Assembly (NCBI GenBank): GCA_017416535.1 | Contig: JAFQCG010000001.1 | Location: 761,013-825,012 of the forward strand | Reading direction: 5' to 3' | From: Bacilli bacterium | Lineage (GTDB): Bacteria > Bacillota_I > Bacilli_A > RF39 > UBA660 | Length of the DNA stretch: 64,000 nt | In this document: one piece after another, positions 50,293 to 58,468 of the stretch | How positions within the stretch are numbered: the stretch's first letter is position 1 | Layout of the letters: each line of letters starts with the position of its first letter | Notes under the pieces: model-generated | Told to the model about the DNA's origin: nothing | Seen by the model: the letters and a program-made list of their open reading frames with translations, nothing else | The model's database searches: none | Made by a program: the position numbers and the translations under genes

Positions 50293-51144
50293 ATGAATGT
50301 TAATATAAATAATGAATATGGTAAATTAAAAAGTGTAGTGGTAGCTAGTGCGGCATATTTTAACCCTGATAGTTTAGCACTTAATAATGAAACGATTAAA
50401 TTTTATGCTGAAAATGGTGGTGTACCATCTAAAGATGATATTTTGAAAGAACAAAAGGTTTTTTGGGACAAACTTAGGGAACTAAATGTTGATGTTTTAG
50501 AAGCAGAATTAATTGATGGGGTTAAAGGACAAATGTTTACTAGAGATTTGGCTTTTGTTATTGGAAATAAATTTTTTATTTCTAATATGAGAAAAGAGAA
50601 TAGACGATTAGCAATTAATGGATGGGAAAATATAATAAATGAAATTTCTAGTGAAAATGTTGTTAGGGTTCCTGCAAATGTTTATTTAGAAGGTGGAGAC
50701 GTTGTTGTTGATTGCAATACTGTATATGTTGGTATTAGTGAGAGGACAACAATGGAAGGTGTTTTATTTTTAAAAGAAGTATTAGGTAGTGAGTATGAAG
50801 TTATTCCTTTGAAGTTAAAACCTAAGTTTTTACATTTAGATGTTGTATTTACTATAATTAATCCAAATATAGCGCTTGTATATAAAGAAGGAATAGATGA
50901 AAAATCATATGACCTTTTAAATAAATATAATAAAATAGAAGTAACTGATAAAGAACAATTTGAATTGGCAACGAATGTATTTGTTGTTGATCCTAATAAT
51001 GTTATAGTAAATAGTGCACATAAAAGAATTATTGATGAAATTAAAAAAATAGGAATAAATGTTATTGAAGTTGATTTAACTGAGACAGCAAAAGATGGGG
51101 GAGCATTTAGATGTATGACTTGTCCTATTGAAAGGGATGTGTAA
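50293..51144 (+). CDS. Dimethylarginine/arginine deiminase-family amidinotransferase-like protein
   Basis: A 283-residue pentein-fold protein. Catalytic-type elements: FTRDLAF near 84-90 (Asp/Arg), YLEGGDV near 134-140 (Glu/Asp), LHLDVVF near 182 (the active His) and GGAFRCMTCPI at the C-terminus (the nucleophilic Cys). These are typical of DDAH and arginine deiminase relatives that hydrolyse guanidino groups. The true substrate (dimethylarginine, arginine or other) is not readable. ATG 50293 is six bases from gaggtg. Overlaps nothing; the next gene starts one base after its stop. Confidence 0.87.
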   Translation: MNVNINNEYGKLKSVVVASAAYFNPDSLALNNETIKFYAENGGVPSKDDILKEQKVFWDKLRELNVDVLEAELIDGVKGQMFTRDLAFVIGNKFFISNMRKENRRLAINGWENIINEISSENVVRVPANVYLEGGDVVVDCNTVYVGISERTTMEGVLFLKEVLGSEYEVIPLKLKPKFLHLDVVFTIINPNIALVYKEGIDEKSYDLLNKYNKIEVTDKEQFELATNVFVVDPNNVIVNSAHKRIIDEIKKIGINVIEVDLTETAKDGGAFRCMTCPIERDV

Positions 51145-51145
51145 G

Positions 51146-51847
51146 ATGGAAAGACTTGATAAAATTATTAGTAATCAGATGGGTTATTCTCGTAAAGAGG
51201 TAAAAGATTTAGTTAAAAGTAAAAGAGTTTTAATTAATGATGTTGTTGCTAGTAAATCTGATATTAAGGTTGATGTTAGTAAAGATATAATTAAGGTTGA
51301 CGGAAAAGAAATTAGTGTTAAAGAGTTTGTTTATTTAATGCTTAATAAACCTAAAGGTTATGTATCGGCTACTGAAGATAAGGTAATGCCTACTGTTTTA
51401 GAACTTATTCCTATAGAATATTCACATAGAGATTTATTTCCTGCAGGAAGACTTGATCGAGATACTACTGGTTTAATGCTTATTACTGATGATGGAGAGT
51501 TTGCACATAATATTTTATCTCCTAAAAAACATGTAAAAAAGACATATGAAGTTGTTATTGATATTCCAATGACGGAGGAAATGGTAATTGGTTTTAAAAA
51601 TGGTGTTAATTTAATTGACGGTGAATGTAAAAGTAGTGAATTAATTATTACTGGAGAATATAGCGGTACTGTTATTTTAACCGAAGGTAGATATCATCAA
51701 ATAAAAAGGATGTTTGGATGTTTTGGAGCTAAAGTTTTAGAATTAAATAGAGTTGGAATGGGAAATTTTTATTTACCTGCTGATTTAGAAATTGGTGAAT
51801 GTCGTGAATTTACAGATGAAGATTTAAAAAAGATAAAGGGTGATTAG
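51146..51847 (+). CDS. RsuA-family 16S rRNA pseudouridine synthase
   Basis: A 233-residue enzyme: N-terminal S4 RNA-binding domain (MERLDKIISNQMGYSRKEVK) followed by the synthase domain with the catalytic motif AGRLDRDTTGLMLITDD near 104-120 (catalytic Asp in RLDRDT) and GRYHQIKRMF near 185-194. This is the RsuA/RluE group that modifies small-subunit rRNA. ATG 51146 follows aaaggga; the 51128 start lies in the previous gene. Co-transcribed with the gene before and after. Confidence 0.93.
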   Translation: MERLDKIISNQMGYSRKEVKDLVKSKRVLINDVVASKSDIKVDVSKDIIKVDGKEISVKEFVYLMLNKPKGYVSATEDKVMPTVLELIPIEYSHRDLFPAGRLDRDTTGLMLITDDGEFAHNILSPKKHVKKTYEVVIDIPMTEEMVIGFKNGVNLIDGECKSSELIITGEYSGTVILTEGRYHQIKRMFGCFGAKVLELNRVGMGNFYLPADLEIGECREFTDEDLKKIKGD

Positions 51848-51848
51848 T

Positions 51849-52543
51849 ATGAGAAAATTATTTGATAAAAATGAAACACTAATTTCAATATTTTTAATAG
51901 TTATTTATTTGATTAGTAATTCATTTTGCTTATCTAATTTTGGGATTTATAATTATAAAACTTTTTTAGTAAACTTTATTTTAACTGTTTTAATAATTTT
52001 ATTTATTGTTATTTGTAAATTAGGTGATTATTTTAGTTTAACTAAGTTTCCTAATCCAAAGAAGTTTTTATATTTTATACCTTTAATTTTACTTATGTCT
52101 GTAAATATATGGGCGGTATAAATTTAGATTATAAACTAAATGAAGTATTATTTTATATGTTGTCGATGATATGTGTTGGATTTTTAGAAGAAATTATTTT
52201 TAGAGGTTTTCTTTTTAAAATGATTTCCAAAGATGATTTAAAACTTGCTGTAATTATTACGTCTCTTACATTTGGTGTAGGGCATATAATTAATTTGTTT
52301 AATGGTTCTAGTTTAATTCCTACTTTAGTACAAATTTGTTATGCTCTTGCTACTGGATATATGTTTGCAATTATTCTTGTTAAAGGTAAAAGTTTATGGC
52401 CTTGTATTATTACTCATTCTATAGTTAATAGTTTATCTTTATTTGTAGTTGAAGGAGTTGTTACTACTTATATTGGTCCAATTGTTTTAACGGTAGTACC
52501 TATTTTATATTCTATTTATTTAAATAAAACTATAAAAGAATAG
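51849..52543 (+). pseudogene. CPBP-family intramembrane protease gene, split by a frameshift at about 52110
   Basis: Two adjacent frames make one protein. The first (51849-52121, 90 aa) holds the N-terminal membrane helices and stops soon after VNIWAV. The second (from ATG 52109, 144 aa) starts MGGINLDYK and contains all CPBP/Abi catalytic motifs: EEIIFRGF (EExxFRG), FGVGHII and a C-terminal HSIVNS. The join reads naturally as VNIW-GGINLDY, which one extra G in the run at 52111-52113 would restore. It is either a real frameshift, an assembly error or a case of coupled re-initiation, since no SD precedes 52109. CPBP proteases cleave prenylated or bacteriocin-type peptides. Confidence 0.8.
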
Positions 52544-52595
52544 TGTTGATTTATAATAATTTATTTGTATAATAATTAATATTGGAAGTGATATT

Positions 52596-53096
52596 ATGAT
52601 TAAGTATATTGATTGTGATGGAGTTATTATTGATACAGAAACAGGGTTATTTGATGAGTATCATGAATTAAAAAAGATAAATCCTGAATTGAAGAAAAGA
52701 CAATATTTACATGATTTGGATTGGGATTATTGGGTATGGCAAGCTGGTGTTTTAAATGATGCAGTTGAAATACTTAAATCTTATGATCCTAAGAATGTAG
52801 AAATTTTAACAAGAGTTCATTCATTACAAGAAGCTAGGGCAAAGATTAATTATTTTAGAGAAAAGAAAGTTAGAAATAATGTTATTATTGTTCCTGATGG
52901 AATAGCAAAGAGTAGTGTTGTTGATCCTTTTCAAAATGTATTAGTTGAAGATAGCAATAGTAATTTAGATGATTGGCATACTAATCATGGAATTGCAATT
53001 TATTATGGAACAGGGGAAAGCGTATATCCTGCGGTTACTTCTTTAGAAACTGTATTAAATGATGAAAAGTTTAAATCTTTGGTTAAGAAAATGTAA
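52596..53096 (+). CDS. HAD-like hydrolase
   Basis: A 166-residue protein with HAD motif I YIDCDGVIIDTE at 4-15 (Asp6, Asp8), a possible motif II LTRVHS near 72-77 (Thr), and motif III/IV VLVEDSNSNLDDW near 115-127. It resembles 5'-nucleotidase-type HAD proteins and the 28.4-kb gene, but only weakly. SD ggaagtga. Followed after 15 bases by a DUF1810 gene. Confidence 0.8.
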   Translation: MIKYIDCDGVIIDTETGLFDEYHELKKINPELKKRQYLHDLDWDYWVWQAGVLNDAVEILKSYDPKNVEILTRVHSLQEARAKINYFREKKVRNNVIIVPDGIAKSSVVDPFQNVLVEDSNSNLDDWHTNHGIAIYYGTGESVYPAVTSLETVLNDEKFKSLVKKM

Positions 53097-53111
53097 TGGG
53101 GTTTGATGATT

Positions 53112-53531
53112 ATGAATAACGATTTAGATAGATTTTTATATGCTCAAGAGTTTTGTTATGAAAAAGCATTAGATGAAGTTAAAAATGGAAAAAAAGAAAG
53201 CCATTGGATGTGGTTTATATTTCCACAAATTATTGGCCTTGGTTTAAGTGATACAGCGATGCTTTATTCAATAAGTGGAATAGGTGAAGCTAAACTTTAT
53301 TTAGAACATGAAGTGTTAGGACCTAGACTTGTTGAGATTACGAAAGAAGTACTTGCTTTAGAAACTGATGATCCTGTTGAAGTGTTTGGAGAAATTGATT
53401 CATTAAAACTTAATTCAAGCATGACTTTATTTGATTATGTTTTAGGTGGAGATAATGTTTTTAAAGACGTAATTGATAAGTTTTATGATGGACAAAAGGA
53501 TGAAAAGACTTTGCAACTAATAAGAAAATAA
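53112..53531 (+). CDS. DUF1810 family protein
   Basis: A 139-residue protein with the whole family pattern: LDRFLYAQEFCYEKALDEVKNG (split near 5-26), ESHWMWFIFPQI near 29-40, GLGLSDTAMLYSI near 41-53, LGPRLVEITKEVL near 68-80, and SSMTLFDYV near 105-113. DUF1810 has no fixed function. Several possible starts (TTG 53103, ATG 53106, ATG 53112); 53112 matches the family N-terminus. Closed by its own terminator. Confidence 0.93.
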   Translation: MNNDLDRFLYAQEFCYEKALDEVKNGKKESHWMWFIFPQIIGLGLSDTAMLYSISGIGEAKLYLEHEVLGPRLVEITKEVLALETDDPVEVFGEIDSLKLNSSMTLFDYVLGGDNVFKDVIDKFYDGQKDEKTLQLIRK

Positions 53532-53562
53532 AAAAGGAGTATAAATATACTCTTTTTATTTT
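53532..53562 (+). terminator. Intrinsic terminator
   Basis: GAGTAT (53537-53542) and ATACTC (53547-53552) in an A-rich/T-rich flank (AAAAAG ... CTTTTTATTTT). Confidence 0.7.
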
Positions 53563-53604
53563 CTGTGATATAATTAAATTACTAAATATTTAGGAGGATG
53601 TATT

Positions 53605-54171
53605 ATGAACGAGAGTTCAAATTATAAAAATGTATTTATAGGTGGAGTTGCAAGAGCTGGTAAGAGTACTTTTGCGAAAAGATTAAGAAAGTTAAATGAA
53701 TATAATCATTTTCCTTTAGACTATGTTACTTCATCTTTGAAAAATAATTTTCCAGAATGCAATATTAGTAGTAGTGTTGTAATAGGAGAAAGTAGTGAGA
53801 AAATAGCTTTACTTCTTTCAACTATTGTTAAAATAATGGATAGTAAAGATGAGAAATTTATTTTAGATTCAGCACATGTTATGCCTAAGGACGTAGTACC
53901 TTATTTAGATAGAGAAAAATGGGATATTTATTTTATAGGTTATCCTAATATTTCAAAATTTAATAAATTTGCAACTATTAGAAAATATGATGATCATACT
54001 GATTGGACTTCTAGAAGAAGTGATGAAGAATTACTTTCTATAGTAGAAAAACTTATTAGTATTAGTAAAAAGATACAAGAACAATGTGAAGAATTGGATA
54101 TTCCATTTATTGATACTAGTTCTGATATGATTGATGTAATTAATGAATTTTTTGAAACTGATGTTATTTAA
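53605..54171 (+). CDS. P-loop kinase-like NTPase
   Basis: A 188-residue protein with a Walker A motif FIGGVARAGKSTFAKRL at 11-27 and an LDSAHV segment near 91 that could be Walker B. The rest resembles shikimate or adenylate-type small-molecule kinases (Arg-rich DWTSRRSDEEL near 131-141 may be a lid). Substrate is not readable. SD ggaggatg. Confidence 0.75.
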   Translation: MNESSNYKNVFIGGVARAGKSTFAKRLRKLNEYNHFPLDYVTSSLKNNFPECNISSSVVIGESSEKIALLLSTIVKIMDSKDEKFILDSAHVMPKDVVPYLDREKWDIYFIGYPNISKFNKFATIRKYDDHTDWTSRRSDEELLSIVEKLISISKKIQEQCEELDIPFIDTSSDMIDVINEFFETDVI

Positions 54172-54249
54172 TTTGATAAGACATTGAAATCGTTTGCGAG
54201 AGTAGATGTTTTTATTTTGTTTTGATATAATTAGATTGAGGTTGATAAT

Positions 54250-54795
54250 ATGAAAAGAAAAACAATTGATGGTGATTTAGAATATTTAAGACAGGTTAGT
54301 GCGGATGTAGACTTTGATAAAGATGATTATTTAGATTACATTGATAAATTAAAAGAATATTGTAGTAAAAATGTTGTTTATGCGATGGCTCCTGTACAAA
54401 TAGGTATTCCAAAAAGAATTATATATATGAAAAATACTAAACCCGATATGGAAAATAATGAAGATTTCTCATATGATGAGGAAAGAGTATATATCAATCC
54501 TATTATAACTAAAAAGGTTGGTAAAACTAAGTTTTTAGAAGGATGTGAAAGTTGTTTGGATTATGTGGGTGTAGTTGAAAGACCTTATAAAATTGAAATT
54601 TCGTATTATGATAGATTTGGTAATAAGAAAAATGATATTTTAGAAGGTTTTGAAGCTACTGTTTTTAGCCATGAGTTTGATCATTTAAATGGTGTATTAC
54701 ATATTGATTTAGCTGAAGAAGTTTTTGAAATGAATTATGATGAGAAGAAAAAATATCGTAGTGAACATCCATATGAGATAATTTCAAAGGAGTAA
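54250..54795 (+). CDS. Peptide deformylase, divergent
   Basis: A 181-residue PDF-like metalloenzyme that would remove N-formyl groups. Motif II EGCESC near 97-102 (Cys ligand) and motif III HEFDHLNG near 139-146 (His-Glu-His) are intact. Motif I, usually GxGxAAPQ, is AMAPVQIG near 45-52: only Gln and the last Gly are kept. Zinc ligands and catalytic Glu are therefore present but the oxyanion strand is altered. The family second-copy (PDF-like) type is possible. It sits one base before a translationally coupled unknown gene. Confidence 0.82.
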   Translation: MKRKTIDGDLEYLRQVSADVDFDKDDYLDYIDKLKEYCSKNVVYAMAPVQIGIPKRIIYMKNTKPDMENNEDFSYDEERVYINPIITKKVGKTKFLEGCESCLDYVGVVERPYKIEISYYDRFGNKKNDILEGFEATVFSHEFDHLNGVLHIDLAEEVFEMNYDEKKKYRSEHPYEIISKE

Positions 54796-54797
54796 TT

Positions 54798-55418
54798 ATG
54801 GAAAAAAGTGAAGTAGTAGAAGTTGGTTTTAAGTTAGAAAATAGTTTTGATTATTATCATAATATGTTAATTTCTAGGGGTTTTAATAACGTTTATAATT
54901 GCGAAACTAGAGATATTTATTGGTCTAATAAAAATTTTGATGATATGAGTGAAAATGAAATAAAAAGAAATTGTGTTCGTTTTAGATGGAGTAAAGGATT
55001 TGGTGGTTCTTTATATGAAAACGATGCTTTTACTAAATCGGGGTTTCAAAACTATTTAATTTTTGATAATTTAGCTGAGAATTCTTTTATGTGTCCGATT
55101 GAAGATTTAGATGAATTTGAAGAAAAGTTTAAGAAATATTATTGGAAAAGAGTTTTTGATACTAAAAAGAATGATTATCAATATTCTAAAGAGGGTATGA
55201 AAAGCAGAATTCAATTACAAGAAATTGAAAATATTGGTTTAGTTTTATATTATGATAATCCTGATTATTATAGTTTAGAGTTTAATAAACAAAGAAATAA
55301 GTTAATTGATGAACTTAATTCATATGGGTTTAATTTTAAATATAGTGATTTAGGTATTGATAAACTTAGAACGTTGTATTTTAAAAAAGAGTGTTATAGT
55401 AAAAATCAGAATGGTTAA
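54798..55418 (+). CDS. Hypothetical protein, possibly CYTH-like
   Basis: Not firmly recognised. A 206-residue protein that starts EKSEVVEVGFKLE (a possible ExExK-like opening), has CVRFRWSKGFGGS near 56-68 and, later, KSRIQLQEIENIGLVLYY near 135-152, the order seen in CYTH (adenylate cyclase/thiamine-triphosphatase) proteins: ExE, then RxR, then KxR and a 'GLG' strand. The key positions do not all match, so this is a tentative fold guess. SD aaggagta; two bases after the deformylase. Confidence 0.6.
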   Translation: MEKSEVVEVGFKLENSFDYYHNMLISRGFNNVYNCETRDIYWSNKNFDDMSENEIKRNCVRFRWSKGFGGSLYENDAFTKSGFQNYLIFDNLAENSFMCPIEDLDEFEEKFKKYYWKRVFDTKKNDYQYSKEGMKSRIQLQEIENIGLVLYYDNPDYYSLEFNKQRNKLIDELNSYGFNFKYSDLGIDKLRTLYFKKECYSKNQNG

Positions 55419-55477
55419 ATATATCTTTTAAATATTAATCTTTTGTGTTATTATAAATGACGTCTGGAGGGACAATT

Positions 55478-55936
55478 ATGGATAAAAATACAGGTTTAAT
55501 TTTTGTTAATAGAGAAGGTTTATTAAAAGGGATTGGAACAACTTTAAAGAATTATGAAAGATGTGAAGTTACAACTTTAGTTAGTAATTATTGTAATCCT
55601 AAAGATAGTGATACTGCTATTAGGGAGTATTCTATATATGTAGGAGAAGAAGTTGTATTGAATGAAAAAATTGTTTTGTCTGGTAAATATATTGGTTGTG
55701 CACCAAAAGAAGGGATGATCACAATTGCTAGTGCTTATGATTTAGTAGAACCTTTATTTGAAAGATATTCTTATTTAGAACCAATAATGGCAAGAGCAAC
55801 AATGGATATGTTTTTATCTGATGGTAATGATATAGGAGAAAAAATAATTGATGCGGCTGTATGGTATGAAGCATATGCTCCATATACAAAGGAAATTTTG
55901 GCGTTTTGTAAAACAAGAAATAAAAAGGAAAATTAA
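55478..55936 (+). CDS. Hypothetical protein, 152 aa
   Basis: Not recognised. Start at 55478 chosen because ggaggg precedes it by seven bases; the 55457 frame start is upstream of that site. A soluble protein with mixed alpha/beta predicted character, three Cys (one each in ERCEVTTL, GCAPKEGM and AFCKTRN) and no membrane helix. The stretch SGKYIGCAPKEGMITIAS near 69-86 is notable. It lies just before the GntR-type regulator and its stop falls in an A/T-rich weak hairpin. Confidence 0.72.
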   Translation: MDKNTGLIFVNREGLLKGIGTTLKNYERCEVTTLVSNYCNPKDSDTAIREYSIYVGEEVVLNEKIVLSGKYIGCAPKEGMITIASAYDLVEPLFERYSYLEPIMARATMDMFLSDGNDIGEKIIDAAVWYEAYAPYTKEILAFCKTRNKKEN

Positions 55937-55952
55937 TTTTTTCTTTTTTTTA

Positions 55953-55982
55953 TTGACAATAATTTTGAAAAGGTAGTATTAT
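55953..55982 (+). promoter_or_regulatory. Promoter of the YtrA-type operon
   Basis: TTGACA (55953-55958), 18-base spacer, TATTAT (55977-55982). The -10 overlaps the start of the operator at 55981. Confidence 0.75.
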
Positions 55983-56004
55983 TGTATTAAGCAAGTAATA
56001 CAAT
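55981..56004. promoter_or_regulatory. Perfect inverted-repeat operator of the GntR/YtrA-type regulator
   Basis: ATTGTATTA (55981-55989), six-base spacer, TAATACAAT (55996-56004), no mismatches, overlapping the -10 and predicted start site of the operon. Its position implies auto-repression by the downstream regulator. Confidence 0.85.
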
Positions 56005-56021
56005 GGAAAGGTAGATAATCT

Positions 56022-56384
56022 ATGAAGTTTGATTTTGATAATGAAAGACCTATTTATATACAATTGGTTGAGCAACTTAGAATTGGTATTTTGACTTCGA
56101 CATTTAGTATTGGAGATAAAATCCCATCTGTTAGAGATTTAGCAATGCTAGCAAAAGTTAATCCTAATACGATGCAAAAGGCTTTGGCTGAATTAGAAGA
56201 AGAAAAACTAATTTATACAGAAAGAACAAATGGTAAGTTTGTTACTAAAGATGTTAAATTAATTAATAAAATTAGGGATAATTTAGCAAAAGAAAAAGCA
56301 AAAGAATTTTTTTCAAGTATGAAGAAAATTGGTATGGATGAAAACGAAACTATTGATTATTTGCAAGATTTAATAAAAAAATAG
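56022..56384 (+). CDS. GntR-family regulator, YtrA subfamily
   Basis: A 120-residue repressor: winged helix-turn-helix (RPIYIQLVEQLRIGILTSTF, then IPSVRDLAMLAKVNPNTMQKAL near 38-59) and a short C-terminal dimerisation tail, the YtrA plan. It is followed by an ABC ATPase and a permease, as in ytr-type operons that respond to cell-wall stress in bacilli. The palindrome just upstream is its likely target. SD ggaaagg. Confidence 0.92.
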   Translation: MKFDFDNERPIYIQLVEQLRIGILTSTFSIGDKIPSVRDLAMLAKVNPNTMQKALAELEEEKLIYTERTNGKFVTKDVKLINKIRDNLAKEKAKEFFSSMKKIGMDENETIDYLQDLIKK

Positions 56385-56392
56385 GAGGATAT

Positions 56393-57088
56393 ATGGAATT
56401 ATTAGAATGCATTCATCTTAGTAAAGAATTTGATAATAAAAAAGTTTTAAAAGACATAAATATAAAAATTCCTCGTGGAAAAATAGTTGGACTTTTAGGA
56501 AAGAACGGAATGGGTAAAACAACAATAATTAAACTTATTAATGATTTGTTGACTCCAACTTCTGGTGAAGTATTAATTAATGGAAAAAGACCTTCAGTAG
56601 AATCTAAAAAAATAATTTCTTATTTGCCCGAGAGAACATATCTAGATAAGGGGATGACTGTGAAGGAAACTTTTAAGTTTTTTGAGGAATTTTATGATAA
56701 TTTTGATTCTAAAAAAGCTTATGAATTATTAAAAAAACTTGATCTTGATAAAGATATGAAACTTACTAAAATGTCTAAGGGTATGCAAGAAAAGGTACAA
56801 TTGATATTAGTTATGTCTAGAAAAGCAGATTTATATATTTTAGATGAGCCTTTAGGTGGAGTTGATCCTGCTACTAGAGACTATATTCTTGATACTATTC
56901 TTTCTAATTTTAATGAAGGGGCTAGTGTTATTATTTCGACACATTTAATTGCCGATATTGAAAGAATACTTGATGAAGTTATTTTTATTGATAAGGGTAA
57001 AATTGTATTAACTGGAAGTGCTGATGATGTTAGAAAACGTGAAAAAACATCTATTGATGAAGTGTTTAGGAGGATGTTTAAATGTTAG
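56393..57088 (+). CDS. ABC transporter ATP-binding protein (YtrB type)
   Basis: A 231-residue ABC ATPase: Walker A GLLGKNGMGKTT near 34-45, signature MSKGMQEKV near 129-137, Walker B LYILDEPLGGVDP near 148-160 and H-loop STHL near 185. It is probably an exporter or cell-wall-stress-type transporter component partnered by the next gene. It starts nine bases after the regulator and overlaps the permease by seven bases. The substrate is unknown. Confidence 0.95.
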   Translation: MELLECIHLSKEFDNKKVLKDINIKIPRGKIVGLLGKNGMGKTTIIKLINDLLTPTSGEVLINGKRPSVESKKIISYLPERTYLDKGMTVKETFKFFEEFYDNFDSKKAYELLKKLDLDKDMKLTKMSKGMQEKVQLILVMSRKADLYILDEPLGGVDPATRDYILDTILSNFNEGASVIISTHLIADIERILDEVIFIDKGKIVLTGSADDVRKREKTSIDEVFRRMFKC

Positions 57089-57855
57089 GGAAATTATTAA
57101 AATATGATCTTAAATGGGTTTATAAATTAATTGTTATTTATTATGGATTAGCACTTGTTTTTGCACTTGTTGGTAGAGGGTTTGGTTTGATTGAAAATTC
57201 ATTTATTTTTGATTTTATTGGTAAGTTTTCTTGTGGTGTATCTGTTGCAATGATATTTAATATTTTAATTAATAACGTTATTAGAATATGGGTTAGATAT
57301 ATTAATAATGTTTATAAGGATGAATCTTATTTAACACATACTTTACCAGTTACAAAGAGTGAAATTTATTTATCTAAAATTTTAACTACTTTAATTACAA
57401 TGTTTACTTCTATAGTTGTTGTATTAATATCTTTAGTAATATGCTACTGGAGTGATAATTTAATTGATTTTATTAAGATGATTTATCCTGGGATATCATG
57501 GAGTGTTATTATTTTAACTGGTATAGTTTTAGTATTAGAATTGTTATTCTTAGTATTTCTTGGTCTTTTAGCTATTACTATTGGTTATAGAAGTAATCAC
57601 AAAAAATTAGTGAAAAGTTTTGCTTGTGGTTTTGCAATATATATGGGATTATCTTTTGTTAGTTTAGGTATTTTATTTATTGTAGGATTATTTAATAAGA
57701 ATATACTTGATTTATTTACTTCGATGAATCCAATAGTAAGTATGGATATTTTGAAGTGGGTTTTAGGTGTTGCAGCTATTGTTTATTTAGTATATATTAT
57801 TCTATGTAATATTATTTGTAATAAATTACTTTGTAAGGGAGTAAATGTAGATTAA
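57082..57855 (+). CDS. ABC transporter permease (YtrC/YtrD-like)
   Basis: A 257-residue membrane protein with six predicted helices (about 15-35, 45-66, 96-120, 135-160, 180-205, 220-250). It shows no classical EAA loop, as in ABC-2-type exporters. SYLTHTLPVTKSEIYLSK near 83-100 is the conserved-looking cytoplasmic loop of the ABC-2 type. Translationally coupled to the ATPase, so it is its membrane partner. Confidence 0.88.
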   Translation: MLGKLLKYDLKWVYKLIVIYYGLALVFALVGRGFGLIENSFIFDFIGKFSCGVSVAMIFNILINNVIRIWVRYINNVYKDESYLTHTLPVTKSEIYLSKILTTLITMFTSIVVVLISLVICYWSDNLIDFIKMIYPGISWSVIILTGIVLVLELLFLVFLGLLAITIGYRSNHKKLVKSFACGFAIYMGLSFVSLGILFIVGLFNKNILDLFTSMNPIVSMDILKWVLGVAAIVYLVYIILCNIICNKLLCKGVNVD

Positions 57856-57864
57856 GGAGTAAGT

Positions 57865-58452
57865 ATGAGTATATTAGAAATGACAAAACAAGAGATTTTA
57901 ACTTTATCGTATGATGAATTTTCTAAGATGGTTAGTAATCTTACATGGGAAGAAGTTATGAAAGTAAGTGAAGTTGTTGGATACCCTGTCTTTACTAGAA
58001 AATGTATGGGAGATTTGATGCATAAGTTTGTACTTCTTCAAGATGGAGCTGCTGCTGCTATTATAAATGAAAAGGGAGAAATTTTATTACAAAGTAGAGC
58101 AGATCGTGATATGTGGGGTGTACCGGGAGGTTGCCAAGAAGTTGGTGAAAGATTTGAAGATGTTGTTATTCGTGAAGTTAAAGAAGAAACTAATTTAGAT
58201 GTTTTAGAAGATGATTTAGAACTAATAAAGTTAGTTTCTGGTATGAGTAGATTAAATTCATATCCTAATGGAGATGTTGTAGTTAACAATACGGCTTTTT
58301 ACTTAGTAAAAAAATATAGCGGTGAATTAAAGTGGGATAGTGAATCTAAAGAAATGAAATTCTTTGCTCTTGATAATTTGCCAGAAAATTTACATGATCC
58401 TGATTTAATTGAAGAATATAAAAAATATGTAAAAAAGAAAAAGATGAATTAA
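57865..58452 (+). CDS. NUDIX hydrolase
   Basis: A 195-residue protein with an N-terminal helical extension (1-50) and a Nudix domain: MWGVPGGCQEVGE near 79-91 and REVKEETNL near 99-107 give the complete GX5EX7REUXEE box. The family is too broad to name a substrate. It starts nine bases after the permease and may be on the same transcript. Its stop codon shares TTAA with the convergent gene's stop. Confidence 0.9.
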   Translation: MSILEMTKQEILTLSYDEFSKMVSNLTWEEVMKVSEVVGYPVFTRKCMGDLMHKFVLLQDGAAAAIINEKGEILLQSRADRDMWGVPGGCQEVGERFEDVVIREVKEETNLDVLEDDLELIKLVSGMSRLNSYPNGDVVVNNTAFYLVKKYSGELKWDSESKEMKFFALDNLPENLHDPDLIEEYKKYVKKKKMN

Positions 58453-58468
58453 TTTTCATCTTTTTTTA
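58441..58468. terminator. Bidirectional terminator with both stop codons in its loop
   Basis: AAGATGAA (58441-58448) pairs with TTCATCTT (58455-58462). The loop begins with TTAA (58449-58452): bases 58450-58452 are the + gene's TAA and 58449-58451 the - gene's TAA. A/T-runs on both sides serve both strands. Confidence 0.9.

Noticed and set aside
52105..52125. Programmed -1 frameshift in the CPBP gene
   Set aside because: No slippery heptamer of the X-XXY-YYZ type and no downstream pseudoknot were seen; a homopolymer change or assembly error is simpler.
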